This document shows positions 54,141 to 62,269 of a stretch of 64,000 bases of DNA, piece by piece. The stretch's first letter is position 1. Each line of letters starts with the position of its first letter. This stretch comes from Betaproteobacteria bacterium RIFCSPLOWO2_12_FULL_68_20. GTDB lineage: Bacteria; Pseudomonadota; Gammaproteobacteria; Burkholderiales; SG8-39. A program made the translations under genes and the position numbers. A model generated the notes under the pieces. It had not been told where the DNA came from and ran no database searches. It saw nothing but the letters and a program-made list of their open reading frames with translations. The stretch covers positions 44,661-108,660 of the forward strand of contig MERQ01000068.1 in NCBI GenBank assembly GCA_001770655.1. The letters run 5' to 3'.

Positions 54141-55637
54141 CTAGAAGCGTGCGTCGAGCCGGCGGTACTGGATCGCCTCGGCCATGTGCTGCGCGCCGAT
54201 CGCCGCCTCGCCCGCGAGATCGGCGACCGAGCGCGCCACCCGCATCACGCGGTGCGCCGCGCGCGCCGTGAGCCCGAGGCGCGCGATCGCCTGCTTCAGC
54301 AGCGCCGCGGATTCCGGAGCCAGCGCGCAGTGGCGCTCGATCTCGCGTGGTCCGAGCACCGCGTTCGGCTTGCCCTGACGTGCGAGGCTGCGCTGGCGTG
54401 CGGCGACGACGCGCGCGCGAATCGCCTCCGAGGGCTCGCCGCTCGCGGGCGCCATCAATTCGGCGTCGCGCGGAGCTGGTGCCTCGACCTTGATGTCGAT
54501 GCGGTCGGCAAGCGGCCCCGAGATGCGCGAGCGGTAGCGCGCCACCTGCTCGGGCGTGCAGCGGCATCTGGCCTGGCCGAGCCACCCGCAGGGGCAGGGG
54601 TTCATCGCCGCGACGAGCTGGAAGCGCGCCGGGAACTGCGCCTGGCGCGCGGCGCGCGCGATCGAGATCGCTCCCGCCTCGAGCGGCTCGCGCAGCGCCT
54701 CGAGCACCTCGCGCCGGAATTCGGGCAGCTCGTCCAGGAACAGCACGCCGTGGTGCGCGAGCGAGATCTCGCCCGGGCGCGGCGGGCTCGCGCCCCCGAC
54801 GAGCGCCGCGCTCGAGGCCGTGTGGTGCGGGGCTCGGTACGGGCGCACGCCCCAGCGCGCCGCATCGAACCCCGCGGTGGAGGCGGAGTGAATCGCCGCC
54901 GCTTCGAGCGCCTCCACCTCGGTCATGGGCGGCAGAATTCCCGGCAGCCGCGCGGCGAGCATGGACTTTCCGGTGCCGGGCGGGCCGATGAGCAGAACGC
55001 CGTGCGCGCCGGCGGCCGCGACCTCGAGCGCGCGCTTCGCCTGCGCCTGTCCTTTCACTTCTGCGAAATCCGGGCACGACCCGTTCGCCCTGGGCGTATC
55101 CGCGCCGCGGCTTTCCGAGAGCAATGCCTCTCCCGCAAGGTGCGCGCACACTTCGACGAGGCTCGTGGCAGGCAGCACGCGTGTGCCGGAGGCAAGTGCT
55201 GCCTGGGCGGCGTTCACCGCCGGGAGCACGAACGCGCGGCCGGCGCGGCGGCAGCCCAGCGCCATGGCGAGCGCGCCGCGCACGGAGCGCAGCTCCCCGG
55301 TAAGCGAGAGCTCGCCCGCGAATTCGTGACCGGCGAGCGCGCCCGCCTTCAACTGCCCGCTCGCGGCGAGAATGCCGAGCGCGATCGGCAGGTCGAAGCG
55401 GCTCGAGTCCTTCGGCAGGTCGGCCGGCGCGAGATTCACGGTGATGCGCCGCGCGGGAAATTCGAAGCGCGCATGGTTGAGCGCGGCGCGCACGCGGTCC
55501 TTCGCCTCGCGCACCTCGGCGTCGGGCAATCCGACGATGTGAAACGCGGGCAGGCCCGGCCCGAGGTGGACCTCGACGGTCACCTCGGGCGCGTCGATGC
55601 CTGCGAGCGCGCGGCTCGCCACGGTGGCAAGCGCCAT
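54141..55637 (-). CDS. comM: ComM/YifB magnesium-chelatase-like AAA+ helicase
   Basis: A 498-residue hexameric helicase that helps branch migration in natural transformation. The N-terminal Lon-substrate-like domain starts MALATVASRALAGIDAPEVT, including HIVGLPDAEVREAKDRVRAA. Walker A is LLIGPPGTGKSMLAARLPGI, Walker B is HGVLFLDELPEFRREVLEAL, and the zinc-ribbon-like NPCPCGWLGQARCRC is typical. The start at 55637 is chosen because seven upstream codons are not conserved. pilT and pilU elsewhere in the window belong to the same competence/twitching theme. Confidence 0.94.
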   Translation of the reverse strand: MALATVASRALAGIDAPEVTVEVHLGPGLPAFHIVGLPDAEVREAKDRVRAALNHARFEFPARRITVNLAPADLPKDSSRFDLPIALGILAASGQLKAGALAGHEFAGELSLTGELRSVRGALAMALGCRRAGRAFVLPAVNAAQAALASGTRVLPATSLVEVCAHLAGEALLSESRGADTPRANGSCPDFAEVKGQAQAKRALEVAAAGAHGVLLIGPPGTGKSMLAARLPGILPPMTEVEALEAAAIHSASTAGFDAARWGVRPYRAPHHTASSAALVGGASPPRPGEISLAHHGVLFLDELPEFRREVLEALREPLEAGAISIARAARQAQFPARFQLVAAMNPCPCGWLGQARCRCTPEQVARYRSRISGPLADRIDIKVEAPAPRDAELMAPASGEPSEAIRARVVAARQRSLARQGKPNAVLGPREIERHCALAPESAALLKQAIARLGLTARAAHRVMRVARSVADLAGEAAIGAQHMAEAIQYRRLDARF

Positions 55638-55679
55638 GTGGTTCCCCGTCGCGAGCAACGCGCCGGGGGTCGATCGGGT

Positions 55680-55931
55680 TTACCCGGGGCGCTTGGCGCC
55701 TGCGCGCGCCTCGAGCTCCGCCAGGCGCGCTTCGAGCGCCGCCAGCCGCGCCTGCGCGCGCTCGAGCAATTGCTTCTGCACCTCGAAGTCCTCGCGCACC
55801 ACCAAGTCCATGCGATCGAAGAACGCCAGCAGCATCGCGCGCAGGTTCTTCTCGATGTCCTGGGCGGGTGAGGCACGCTCCGCCTCGGCGATTCGCTCGC
55901 TCAGCTCGCTCGCCAGTCGTTTGTCGATCAT
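55680..55931 (-). CDS. ubiK: UbiK (BMFP domain) ubiquinone accessory protein
   Basis: An 83-residue coiled-coil protein that forms a complex with UbiJ and helps the Ubi complex handle lipid intermediates. MIDKRLASELSERIAEAERA opens it and LLAFFDRMDLVVREDFEVQK is the signature. A C-terminal coiled coil (QLLERAQARLAALEARLAEL) follows. Its first ATG in frame with family character is 55929-55931. It diverges from torF over 212 bases that also contain the nitrogen control sites. Confidence 0.92.
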   Translation of the reverse strand: MIDKRLASELSERIAEAERASPAQDIEKNLRAMLLAFFDRMDLVVREDFEVQKQLLERAQARLAALEARLAELEARAGAKRPG

Positions 55932-55975
55932 CTCTGGGCGCGCCGATGAAAGGCCGCCGAGTCTAGCACCTGGGG

Positions 55976-55992
55976 TGCACCATTTTTGGGCA
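55976..55992 (+). promoter_or_regulatory. NtrC-like enhancer site
   Basis: TGCACC-ATTTT-TGGGCA matches the NtrC consensus TGCACC-N5-GGTGCA at ten of twelve specified positions. Its centre lies about 127 bases upstream of the transcription start predicted from the sigma-54 promoter, within the usual range for NtrC action. Confidence 0.7.
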
Positions 55993-56055
55993 AAACCGCG
56001 TCTACCCCGCCTCAATATGGCGCGCACCGAGTCCCGGATGCCGCCGTCTCGTGAA

Positions 56056-56068
56056 TATCACATTGATA
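56056..56068 (-). promoter_or_regulatory. IHF-like site in the torF control region
   Basis: TATCACATTGATA matches YAANNNNTTGATW at eight of nine specified positions. It lies about 49 bases upstream of the predicted start, between the NtrC-like and sigma-54 sites. The overlapping palindrome ATTGATAATCAAT also resembles a Fur box (14 of 19), so its assignment is not certain. Confidence 0.5.
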
Positions 56069-56085
56069 ATCAATATGAAATCCTC

Positions 56086-56100
56086 TGGCATAGGAGATGC
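56086..56100 (+). promoter_or_regulatory. Sigma-54 promoter of the torF-glnK-amtB operon
   Basis: TGGCAT (56086-56091), five bases, ATGC (56097-56100) keeps the essential GG and GC at the correct spacing, with deviations at the C6, G7 and first T of the consensus. The start should fall near 56111, 33 bases before the torF ATG. With the NtrC-like and IHF-like sites it forms a classical nitrogen-regulated promoter. Confidence 0.75.
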
Positions 56101-56143
56101 TAGAGCCGTTGATGCTTTCGTCATCAATTAACGGGGAGTTCCC

Positions 56144-56992
56144 ATGCGTAGATCCATTCTCGCCCTTTCTGTTGCTGCGGCATTCGCAGTACCTGGAATT
56201 GCTGCTGCGCAACAAGCGGCGCAATCACCGCATACCTTGACCGGCAACGTCGGCCTGGTCAGCGACTACCGGTTCCGGGGAATTATGCAGACCTACGGCA
56301 AGCCCGCGTTGCAGGGCGGGGTCGACTACTCGCACTCGAGCGGCATCTACCTCGGCAACTGGAACTCCAACGTCAACGAGGGCGCCGGCTTTCCCGCCGG
56401 GAACCTGGAGATGGATTTCTACGGCGGGTTCAAGAAGTCCTGGGGCGACTTCGGCATCGACCTGGGCGCGATCTACTACTACTACCCCGGATCGGACGCG
56501 AACGCTGCCGGGGGTACCGCGCTCGCGCACCCGACCGACGGCCGGACTGCGCACACCGGGTCCGTGGACAACAAGGAGATCTACGCCGGCGTGTCGTGGA
56601 AGTTCCTGTCGCTCAAGTACTACTACGGGCTCGACGACTACTTCTCGCTTCCCGGCACGAAACACTCGAACTACCTCGACCTCTCGGCAAACTACGACCT
56701 CGGCAACGGCTGGGGCATCAGCGGTCACGTGGGCAGGTTCAGGCTCAAGGGCTGGCACACCTCCGGCACTGATCTGACCAACGGCACCTACACCGATTGG
56801 AAGATCGGGGTCACCAAGGACGTCAGCGGCTGGGTGTTCGGCGTGGCCTACGTCGATACCAACGCCAAGGGGAGCTGCAGCGCCGCGAATCCCGGCTTCT
56901 ACTGCTTCTCGAACCAGGCGCCGTACTCGGCAGTGTCGACCAAGGACGCCGGAAAAGCCACGTTGGTCCTCTCGGTCAACAAAACCTTCTAG
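56144..56992 (+). CDS. TorF family putative outer membrane porin
   Basis: A 282-residue beta-barrel protein with a signal peptide (MRRSILALSVAAAFAVPGIA, cleavage near AAQQ). Alternating aromatic and small residues in strands such as LVSDYRFRGIMQTYGKPALQ, LDLSANYDLGNGWGISGHVG and ATLVLSVNKTF (aromatic C-terminal Phe for Bam recognition) fit an outer membrane barrel. The TorF/TIGR02001 family is commonly encoded before glnK-amtB in betaproteobacteria and is presumed to admit ammonium or small nitrogen compounds, but this is not proven. Confidence 0.92.
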   Translation: MRRSILALSVAAAFAVPGIAAAQQAAQSPHTLTGNVGLVSDYRFRGIMQTYGKPALQGGVDYSHSSGIYLGNWNSNVNEGAGFPAGNLEMDFYGGFKKSWGDFGIDLGAIYYYYPGSDANAAGGTALAHPTDGRTAHTGSVDNKEIYAGVSWKFLSLKYYYGLDDYFSLPGTKHSNYLDLSANYDLGNGWGISGHVGRFRLKGWHTSGTDLTNGTYTDWKIGVTKDVSGWVFGVAYVDTNAKGSCSAANPGFYCFSNQAPYSAVSTKDAGKATLVLSVNKTF

Positions 56993-57385
<393 letters not shown>

Positions 57386-57395
57386 GGAGATCGAC

Positions 57396-58910
57396 ATGAA
57401 AAAACTGCTGTCCTTCATCGCACTGACGACCGCGCTCGCCTTCGGGGGAGCGGCGCTGGCGCAGGACAAGCCGCCCGCGCCCGCCGCCGACAAGCCGGCC
57501 GCCGAGGCGGCGAAGCCGGCGGCCGACGCAAAGCCTGCCGCCGAGCTAAAGAAGGAAGAAGCCAAGCCCGCGCCGACGCCCAACAAGGGCGATGTGTCGT
57601 GGATGCTGGTGAGCACTGCGCTGGTGATCATGATGAGCGTGCCCGGGCTGGCGCTGTTCTACGGCGGCATGGTGCGCTCCAAGAACATGCTGTCAATGCT
57701 GATGCAGGTGTTCGTGGTGTTCTCGCTGGTGACGGTGCTGTGGTCCATCTACGGCTACAGCCTCGCCTTCACCGAGGGCAACGCGTTCTTCGGCGGCTTC
57801 GACCGGCTGTTTCTGAGCGGCACGTTCGACTCCATCAAGAACGAGTTCGCAATGGGCGCCACCTTCAGCAAGGCGACGCCGATCCCCGAGCTCGTGTTCG
57901 TCGCGTTCCAGGCGACGTTTGCCGCGATCACTTGCTGCCTGGTGCTCGGCGCCTTCGCCGAGCGCGCCAAGTTCTCGGCGGTGCTGGTATTCATCACGTT
58001 GTGGTTCACCTTCTCCTACGCGCCGATCGCGCACATGGTGTGGTTCTGGATGGGTCCCGATGCGTACACCGATGCGAAGCTGGTCGACGAGCTGACTTCG
58101 AAAGCCGGCCTGATCTGGCAGTGGGGCGCGCTCGATTTTGCCGGCGGAACGGTAGTGCACATCAACGCCGGGGTGGCCGGCCTGGTGGGCGCCTATCTCC
58201 TCGGTAAGCGCATCGGCTACGGCAAAGAGGCGATGCCCGCGCACAACCTGCCGATGACCATGATCGGCGCGTCGCTGCTGTGGGTCGGCTGGTTCGGCTT
58301 CAACGCCGGCTCGGCGCTGGAAGCGGGCAATTCCGCCGCGCTCGCGTTCATGAATACCTATCTCGCCACCGCATGCGCGGTGCTCTCCTGGAGCCTCGGC
58401 GAGGCGGTGTTCAAGGGCAAGCCCACCATGCTGGGCGCCGCGTCCGGCGCGGTGGCCGGGCTGGTCGCGATCACGCCGGCCGCCGGCAACGTCGGCATTC
58501 CGGGGGCGTTCGTGATCGGGCTCGCCGCGGGCCTGGTGTGCCTGTGGGGCGTGAACGGGCTGAAGAAGCTGCTCGGGGCCGACGACTCGCTGGACGTCTT
58601 CGGAGTGCACGCGATCGGAGGAATTCTCGGCGCGCTGCTCACCGGCGTGTTCAACGACCCGTCGCTCGGCGGGCCCGGATTCGTCTCCGACTGGGTGACC
58701 GGCAAGGTCATCAGCGCGGGCGAATACTCGATCGCGAGCCAGTTCTGGATCCAGCTGAAGGGCGTGGTCACCACATTCGTCTGGTCCGGCGTGGTGGCGC
58801 TCGTCGCCCTGAAGCTCGTCGATCTCACGATCGGCCTGCGCGTCACCGAGGAAGAAGAGCGCGAAGGTCTGGATACCACCTCGCACGGCGAGGCGGCGTA
58901 CCGAATGTAA
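57396..58910 (+). CDS. amtB: Ammonium transporter AmtB
   Basis: A 504-residue ammonium channel. It has a signal peptide (MKKLLSFIALTTALAFGGAA), then an unusually Ala/Pro/Lys-rich linker (about 23-66) before the first of 11 helices. The twin pore histidines are His255 (TVVHINAGVAGLV) and His405 (VFGVHAIGGILGALL). The gate phenylalanines sit in the helices at about 170-180, and FNAGSALEAGNSAALAFMN is conserved. The C-terminal tail binds GlnK. It is the last gene of torF-glnK-amtB and is followed by a terminator. Confidence 0.97.
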   Translation: MKKLLSFIALTTALAFGGAALAQDKPPAPAADKPAAEAAKPAADAKPAAELKKEEAKPAPTPNKGDVSWMLVSTALVIMMSVPGLALFYGGMVRSKNMLSMLMQVFVVFSLVTVLWSIYGYSLAFTEGNAFFGGFDRLFLSGTFDSIKNEFAMGATFSKATPIPELVFVAFQATFAAITCCLVLGAFAERAKFSAVLVFITLWFTFSYAPIAHMVWFWMGPDAYTDAKLVDELTSKAGLIWQWGALDFAGGTVVHINAGVAGLVGAYLLGKRIGYGKEAMPAHNLPMTMIGASLLWVGWFGFNAGSALEAGNSAALAFMNTYLATACAVLSWSLGEAVFKGKPTMLGAASGAVAGLVAITPAAGNVGIPGAFVIGLAAGLVCLWGVNGLKKLLGADDSLDVFGVHAIGGILGALLTGVFNDPSLGGPGFVSDWVTGKVISAGEYSIASQFWIQLKGVVTTFVWSGVVALVALKLVDLTIGLRVTEEEEREGLDTTSHGEAAYRM

Positions 58911-58938
58911 GCGCCCGCTTACTTTCTCTGACGCACAA

Positions 58939-58965
58939 GGGGCGCCTCGGCGCCCCTTTTCTTTT
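58939..58965 (+). terminator. Intrinsic terminator after amtB
   Basis: GGGGCGC (58939-58945), loop CTCG, GCGCCCC (58950-58956) followed by TTTTCTTTT. It closes the ammonium operon. Its end touches the marR stop codon on the other strand, leaving no spacing between the two units. Confidence 0.9.
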
Positions 58966-59411
58966 CAGCCACCCAGCCTCTGCAATAGCGCGAGCAGCTG
59001 CGAGCGCTCCGCGGCCGAGAGCCGCGCGGCCACGCGCCGCTCGTGCACGTGAATGCGCTGCTTGACGCGGGCGAGCCTCGCGCGCCCGCGGCGCGTGAGC
59101 CACAGCCCGTTGGTGCGCCGGTCCTTTCCCTTGCGCCGCTCGATCAGCCGGCGCTCCTCGAGCGCGTCGAGCACCCCGACGATGGTCGAGCGGTCGATTC
59201 CGGCCGCCTCGGCGAGCCGGCTCTGGGTCACGCCGGGGTTCGCCTCGATCAGCATCAGGATTCCAGCGCGCCCCGGCGAGAGGTCCGAAACGCTTGCGGC
59301 GAAATCGCGGAACACCACCTGCTGCGCGAGGCGCAGCCGATAGCCGATCAGGCCCGGCAGTAGTGCGCCCGGGTCAAGCGCGCGGCGCTCGGCTTTTAGT
59401 TTGAGGGCCAA
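58965..59411 (-). CDS. MarR family transcriptional regulator
   Basis: A 148-residue winged-helix regulator. LIGYRLRLAQQVVFRDFAAS, LSPGRAGILMLIEANPGVTQ, SRLAEAAGIDRSTIVGVLDA (recognition helix) and LIERRKGKDRRTNGLWLTRR (wing) are typical; the C-terminal helix forms the dimer. The only start consistent with the family N-terminus is TTG (59409-59411), with no clear ribosome site, so expression may be weak. It diverges from the catabolic operon and is its likely repressor, perhaps relieved by an aromatic acid or its CoA ester. Confidence 0.87.
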   Translation of the reverse strand: MALKLKAERRALDPGALLPGLIGYRLRLAQQVVFRDFAASVSDLSPGRAGILMLIEANPGVTQSRLAEAAGIDRSTIVGVLDALEERRLIERRKGKDRRTNGLWLTRRGRARLARVKQRIHVHERRVAARLSAAERSQLLALLQRLGG

Positions 59412-59416
59412 ACAAT

Positions 59417-59448
59417 TTGACGTGGCAACAAACGGAACGATACGATCC
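59417..59448 (+). promoter_or_regulatory. Promoter with overlapping candidate MarR operator
   Basis: TTGACG (59417-59422), 18 bases, TACGAT (59441-59446) forms a plausible sigma-70 promoter for the catabolic operon. GGAACGATACGATCC (59434-59448) is an imperfect palindrome that covers the -10 element, where a MarR dimer could block transcription. The region also serves as the upstream space of the marR gene. Confidence 0.5.
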
Positions 59449-59518
59449 TAGCGCCTTGCGCGCGGCGCATGCAAATCGCTCTCATCCTGCCCGCCAAACC
59501 CGACCAAGGAGCGCACGC

Positions 59519-60385
59519 GTGAGAATCTGCCGCTTCGACGACGACCGGCTCGGCCTGGTCGAGGGAGCGGAGGTCGTCGACGTCACCCCGGCGCTCGAGG
59601 CGATCGCGGCGCGGCGCTGGCCGCTCGCACCGGGCGACGCGCTGATCGCGAACTTCGACGCGGTGCTCGAGCGCGCGCGGGCGCTCGCTCCGCGCGCCCC
59701 GCGCCGCGCGCTCGCCGAAGTGCGTCTGCGCGCGCCGCTCGCCAATCCCTCGAAGATCGTCAACGCGCCGATCAACTACCAGGCCCATATCGACGAATCG
59801 AAGCGCGACCAAGGAATCGCGCACGGGCGCGAGATCAAGAGCATCGGCGACTGGGGCCTGTTCCTCAAGTCGCCGAGCTCGCTCGTCGGCCCCGGCGAGC
59901 CGATCCGGCTGCGCTTTCCCGAGCGGCGAAACGATCACGAGGTCGAGCTCGCGGTGGTGATCGGGCGCACCGCCAACCGGGTGCGGCGTGAAGATGCGCT
60001 CGCCTGCGTCCTCGGCTACGCCATCGGGCTCGACATGACGCTGCGCGGGCCGGAGTTCCCGAGTTTTCGCAAGTCGATCGACACCTACAGCGTGCTCGGG
60101 CCCTGGCTGGTCACGCGCGACGAGATCCCCGATCCCAACCAGCTCGGCCTCTGGCTCACGGTGAACGGCGAGCCGCGTCAGCGCTCGAACACGCGCCACA
60201 TGGTTTATGGCGTCGAGCGCCTGATCGAGTACGCTGCGAGCTTTTACACGCTGTATCCGGGCGACCTCATATTCACCGGCACGCCCGAAGGCGTCGGCCC
60301 GGTGCGTCCCGGCGACGAGATCCGCGCAGGGATCGAGGGCATCGGAGAATTCGCGATCCGCGTCGCTCCCGAATACGCAGGCTGA
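59519..60385 (+). CDS. Fumarylacetoacetate/fumarylpyruvate hydrolase family protein
   Basis: A 288-residue FAH-family metal enzyme. The GTG start (59519) gives MRICRFDDDRLGLVEGAEVV, the usual opening of the family. The catalytic domain has IVNAPINYQAHIDESKRDQG, NDHEVELAVVIGRTANRVRR (metal ligands), MTLRGPEFPSFRKSIDTYSV and GDLIFTGTPEGVGPVRPGD. Fumarylpyruvate hydrolysis in the gentisate pathway is likely from the neighbouring maleylpyruvate/maleylacetoacetate isomerase; other acylpyruvates are possible. Confidence 0.88.
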   Translation: MRICRFDDDRLGLVEGAEVVDVTPALEAIAARRWPLAPGDALIANFDAVLERARALAPRAPRRALAEVRLRAPLANPSKIVNAPINYQAHIDESKRDQGIAHGREIKSIGDWGLFLKSPSSLVGPGEPIRLRFPERRNDHEVELAVVIGRTANRVRREDALACVLGYAIGLDMTLRGPEFPSFRKSIDTYSVLGPWLVTRDEIPDPNQLGLWLTVNGEPRQRSNTRHMVYGVERLIEYAASFYTLYPGDLIFTGTPEGVGPVRPGDEIRAGIEGIGEFAIRVAPEYAG

Positions 60386-60424
60386 CGGCGCGGCGCTTCG
60401 ATCGCGAGCGGAGGAGGGCGGAGG

Positions 60425-60946
60425 ATGACAAGCAATGCGCGCGCGCCGCGCCGCGGCGCCGGCCGTGCGCTGGAACTCGCGGCACAGGCGTTCGCCATGA
60501 TGGGCGGCGCGGTTCTCGTCGCCATGATCGGCATGTCGATGACGAGCATCGTTGGGCGCACCGTCATCGGCAGGCCGCTGCAGGGCGACACGGAACTGGT
60601 GCAATTCGGTGTCGCCATCGGCATCTCGGCATTCCTTCCCTGGTGCCAGATGCGCCGCGGCAACATCATCGTCGATTTTTTCACGACGGGGCTCCCGGCG
60701 CGCGTGCAAGCCGCCCTGGATGCTTTCGGCGCGCTGCTGCTCGCGCTCGTGCTCGCGATCGTCGCCTGGCGCGCCGCGTACGGAGCGCACGCCGTCTGGG
60801 CCTCCGGCGAGATCGCGATGTTCAGCCGAGTGCCGGTGTGGATCGCCTACGCGGCGATCGTGCCTCCGCTGGCCGTCACCGCGCTCGCCGGCTTGTATAC
60901 CGCCTGGGAATCGTGGCGCGCGGCGCTCGGCCGCCGGCCTGAATGA
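60425..60946 (+). CDS. TRAP transporter small permease (DctQ type)
   Basis: A 173-residue membrane protein with four helices: FAMMGGAVLVAMIGMSMTSI, FGVAIGISAFLPWCQMRRGN, ALDAFGALLLALVLAIVAWR and IAYAAIVPPLAVTALAGLYT. ELVQFGVAIGISAFLPWCQM is typical of DctQ. With DctM it forms the membrane part of a sodium-dependent TRAP carrier for an organic acid. A GGAGG site precedes the ATG. It overlaps dctM by four bases. Confidence 0.92.
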   Translation: MTSNARAPRRGAGRALELAAQAFAMMGGAVLVAMIGMSMTSIVGRTVIGRPLQGDTELVQFGVAIGISAFLPWCQMRRGNIIVDFFTTGLPARVQAALDAFGALLLALVLAIVAWRAAYGAHAVWASGEIAMFSRVPVWIAYAAIVPPLAVTALAGLYTAWESWRAALGRRPE

Positions 60947-62268
60947 GCGGCAGCCTCGAGCTCGGCTTTGCGCTGCTCGGCGGCATGCTCGCGCTGATGG
61001 TGCTGCGCGTGCCGATCGCGATCTGCATGTTCGTCCCCGGCGCGATCGGCTACTACCTGGTCGCGGGCGAGGCGGCGTTTCTCAACCTGCTCAAGGGCAG
61101 CGCCTACGGGCGGCTGTCGAACTATGATCTGTCGGTGATCCCGCTGTTCCTGCTGATGGGCCAATTCGCGACGCAGGGCGGGCTCTCGCGTGCGCTGTTC
61201 AGTTTCGCCAACGCGCTCATCGGGCACCTGCGCGGCGGGATCGCCATGGCGTCGGTGCTCGCCTGCGCCGCGTTCGGCACCATCTGCGGCTCCTCGACCG
61301 CGACCTGCGCCACCGTCACCCAGGTGGCGCTGCCCGAGATGCGCCGCCACGGGTACTCCGGCCGGCTCGCCACCGCGACGCTCGCCGCCGGCGGCACGCT
61401 CGGCATCATGATTCCACCCTCGGTGGTGCTGGTGGTCTACGCCATTCTCGCCGAGCAGAACATCGCGAAACTCTTCGCCGCCGCGATGATCCCGGGCCTG
61501 ATCGCGGCCACGCTGTACCTGATCGCGATCGCGATCTACGTGCGGCTGCGGCCCGGGCACGGGCCGGCGCAGCCGCGTCACAGCCGCGCCGAGTTTCTCG
61601 CCGCGGCGAAGGAAGTGTGGCCGATCGGCGCGATCTTCGTGCTCGTGTTCGGCGGCATTTACGGGGGCCTGTTCACGCCCACGGAAGGCGCGGCGGTAGG
61701 CGCCGCGAGCACCTTCCTCACCGCGCTCGCCAAAGGCGACATGGGTTGGGAGGCGTTCAAGCGCTCGTTCCTCGGCACCGCGGAGATCGCGGGCTTCATC
61801 TTCATGATCTTTCTCGGCGCCGACATGCTGAACGGGGCTCTCGCCCTGTCGCAGATGCCGGTGCGCCTCGCCGAGGCCGTGGGGGCGCTCGATCTGCCGC
61901 CGGTCGCGGTGGTGGCGGCGATCCTGCTCTTCTACATCGCGCTCAGCTCGGTGATGGACGAGCTCTCGATGATCATTCTCACCGTTCCGATCCTGTTCCC
62001 GCTGGTGGTGGAGCTCGACCTGTACGGGCTGAACAGCACCGAAAAGGCGATCTGGTTCGGCGTGCTGGTGCTCTCCGTGGTGGAGATCGGGCTGATCGCA
62101 CCGCCGGTCGGGCTTAACGTGTACGTGGTGAACAGCATGGCCCCGGACGTGCCGATGTCGGAAACCTACAAGGGCATATTCGTGTTCCTGGCCGCCGACG
62201 CGGTGCGTACCGCCCTGCTTCTTGGCTTCCCGATCCTGTCGCTGTGGCTGATGCGGCTGATCGCGTGA
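60943..62268 (+). CDS. TRAP transporter large permease (DctM type)
   Basis: A 441-residue permease with about 12-13 helices. Family motifs are VPIAICMFVPGAIGYYLVAG, FGTICGSSTATCATVTQVAL, GTLGIMIPPSVVLVVYAILA and DELSMIILTVPILFPLVVEL. IGLIAPPVGLNVYVVNSMAP near the C-terminus is characteristic. No periplasmic DctP solute-binding protein is encoded nearby, so it lies outside the window or is supplied in trans. One base separates it from the ligase. Confidence 0.94.
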   Translation: MSGSLELGFALLGGMLALMVLRVPIAICMFVPGAIGYYLVAGEAAFLNLLKGSAYGRLSNYDLSVIPLFLLMGQFATQGGLSRALFSFANALIGHLRGGIAMASVLACAAFGTICGSSTATCATVTQVALPEMRRHGYSGRLATATLAAGGTLGIMIPPSVVLVVYAILAEQNIAKLFAAAMIPGLIAATLYLIAIAIYVRLRPGHGPAQPRHSRAEFLAAAKEVWPIGAIFVLVFGGIYGGLFTPTEGAAVGAASTFLTALAKGDMGWEAFKRSFLGTAEIAGFIFMIFLGADMLNGALALSQMPVRLAEAVGALDLPPVAVVAAILLFYIALSSVMDELSMIILTVPILFPLVVELDLYGLNSTEKAIWFGVLVLSVVEIGLIAPPVGLNVYVVNSMAPDVPMSETYKGIFVFLAADAVRTALLLGFPILSLWLMRLIA

Positions 62269-62269
62269 C

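Noticed and set aside
56059..56077. Fur box upstream of torF.
   Set aside because: Fourteen of nineteen matches, but an IHF-like site explains the same bases and fits the sigma-54 layout better; kept only as an alternative.
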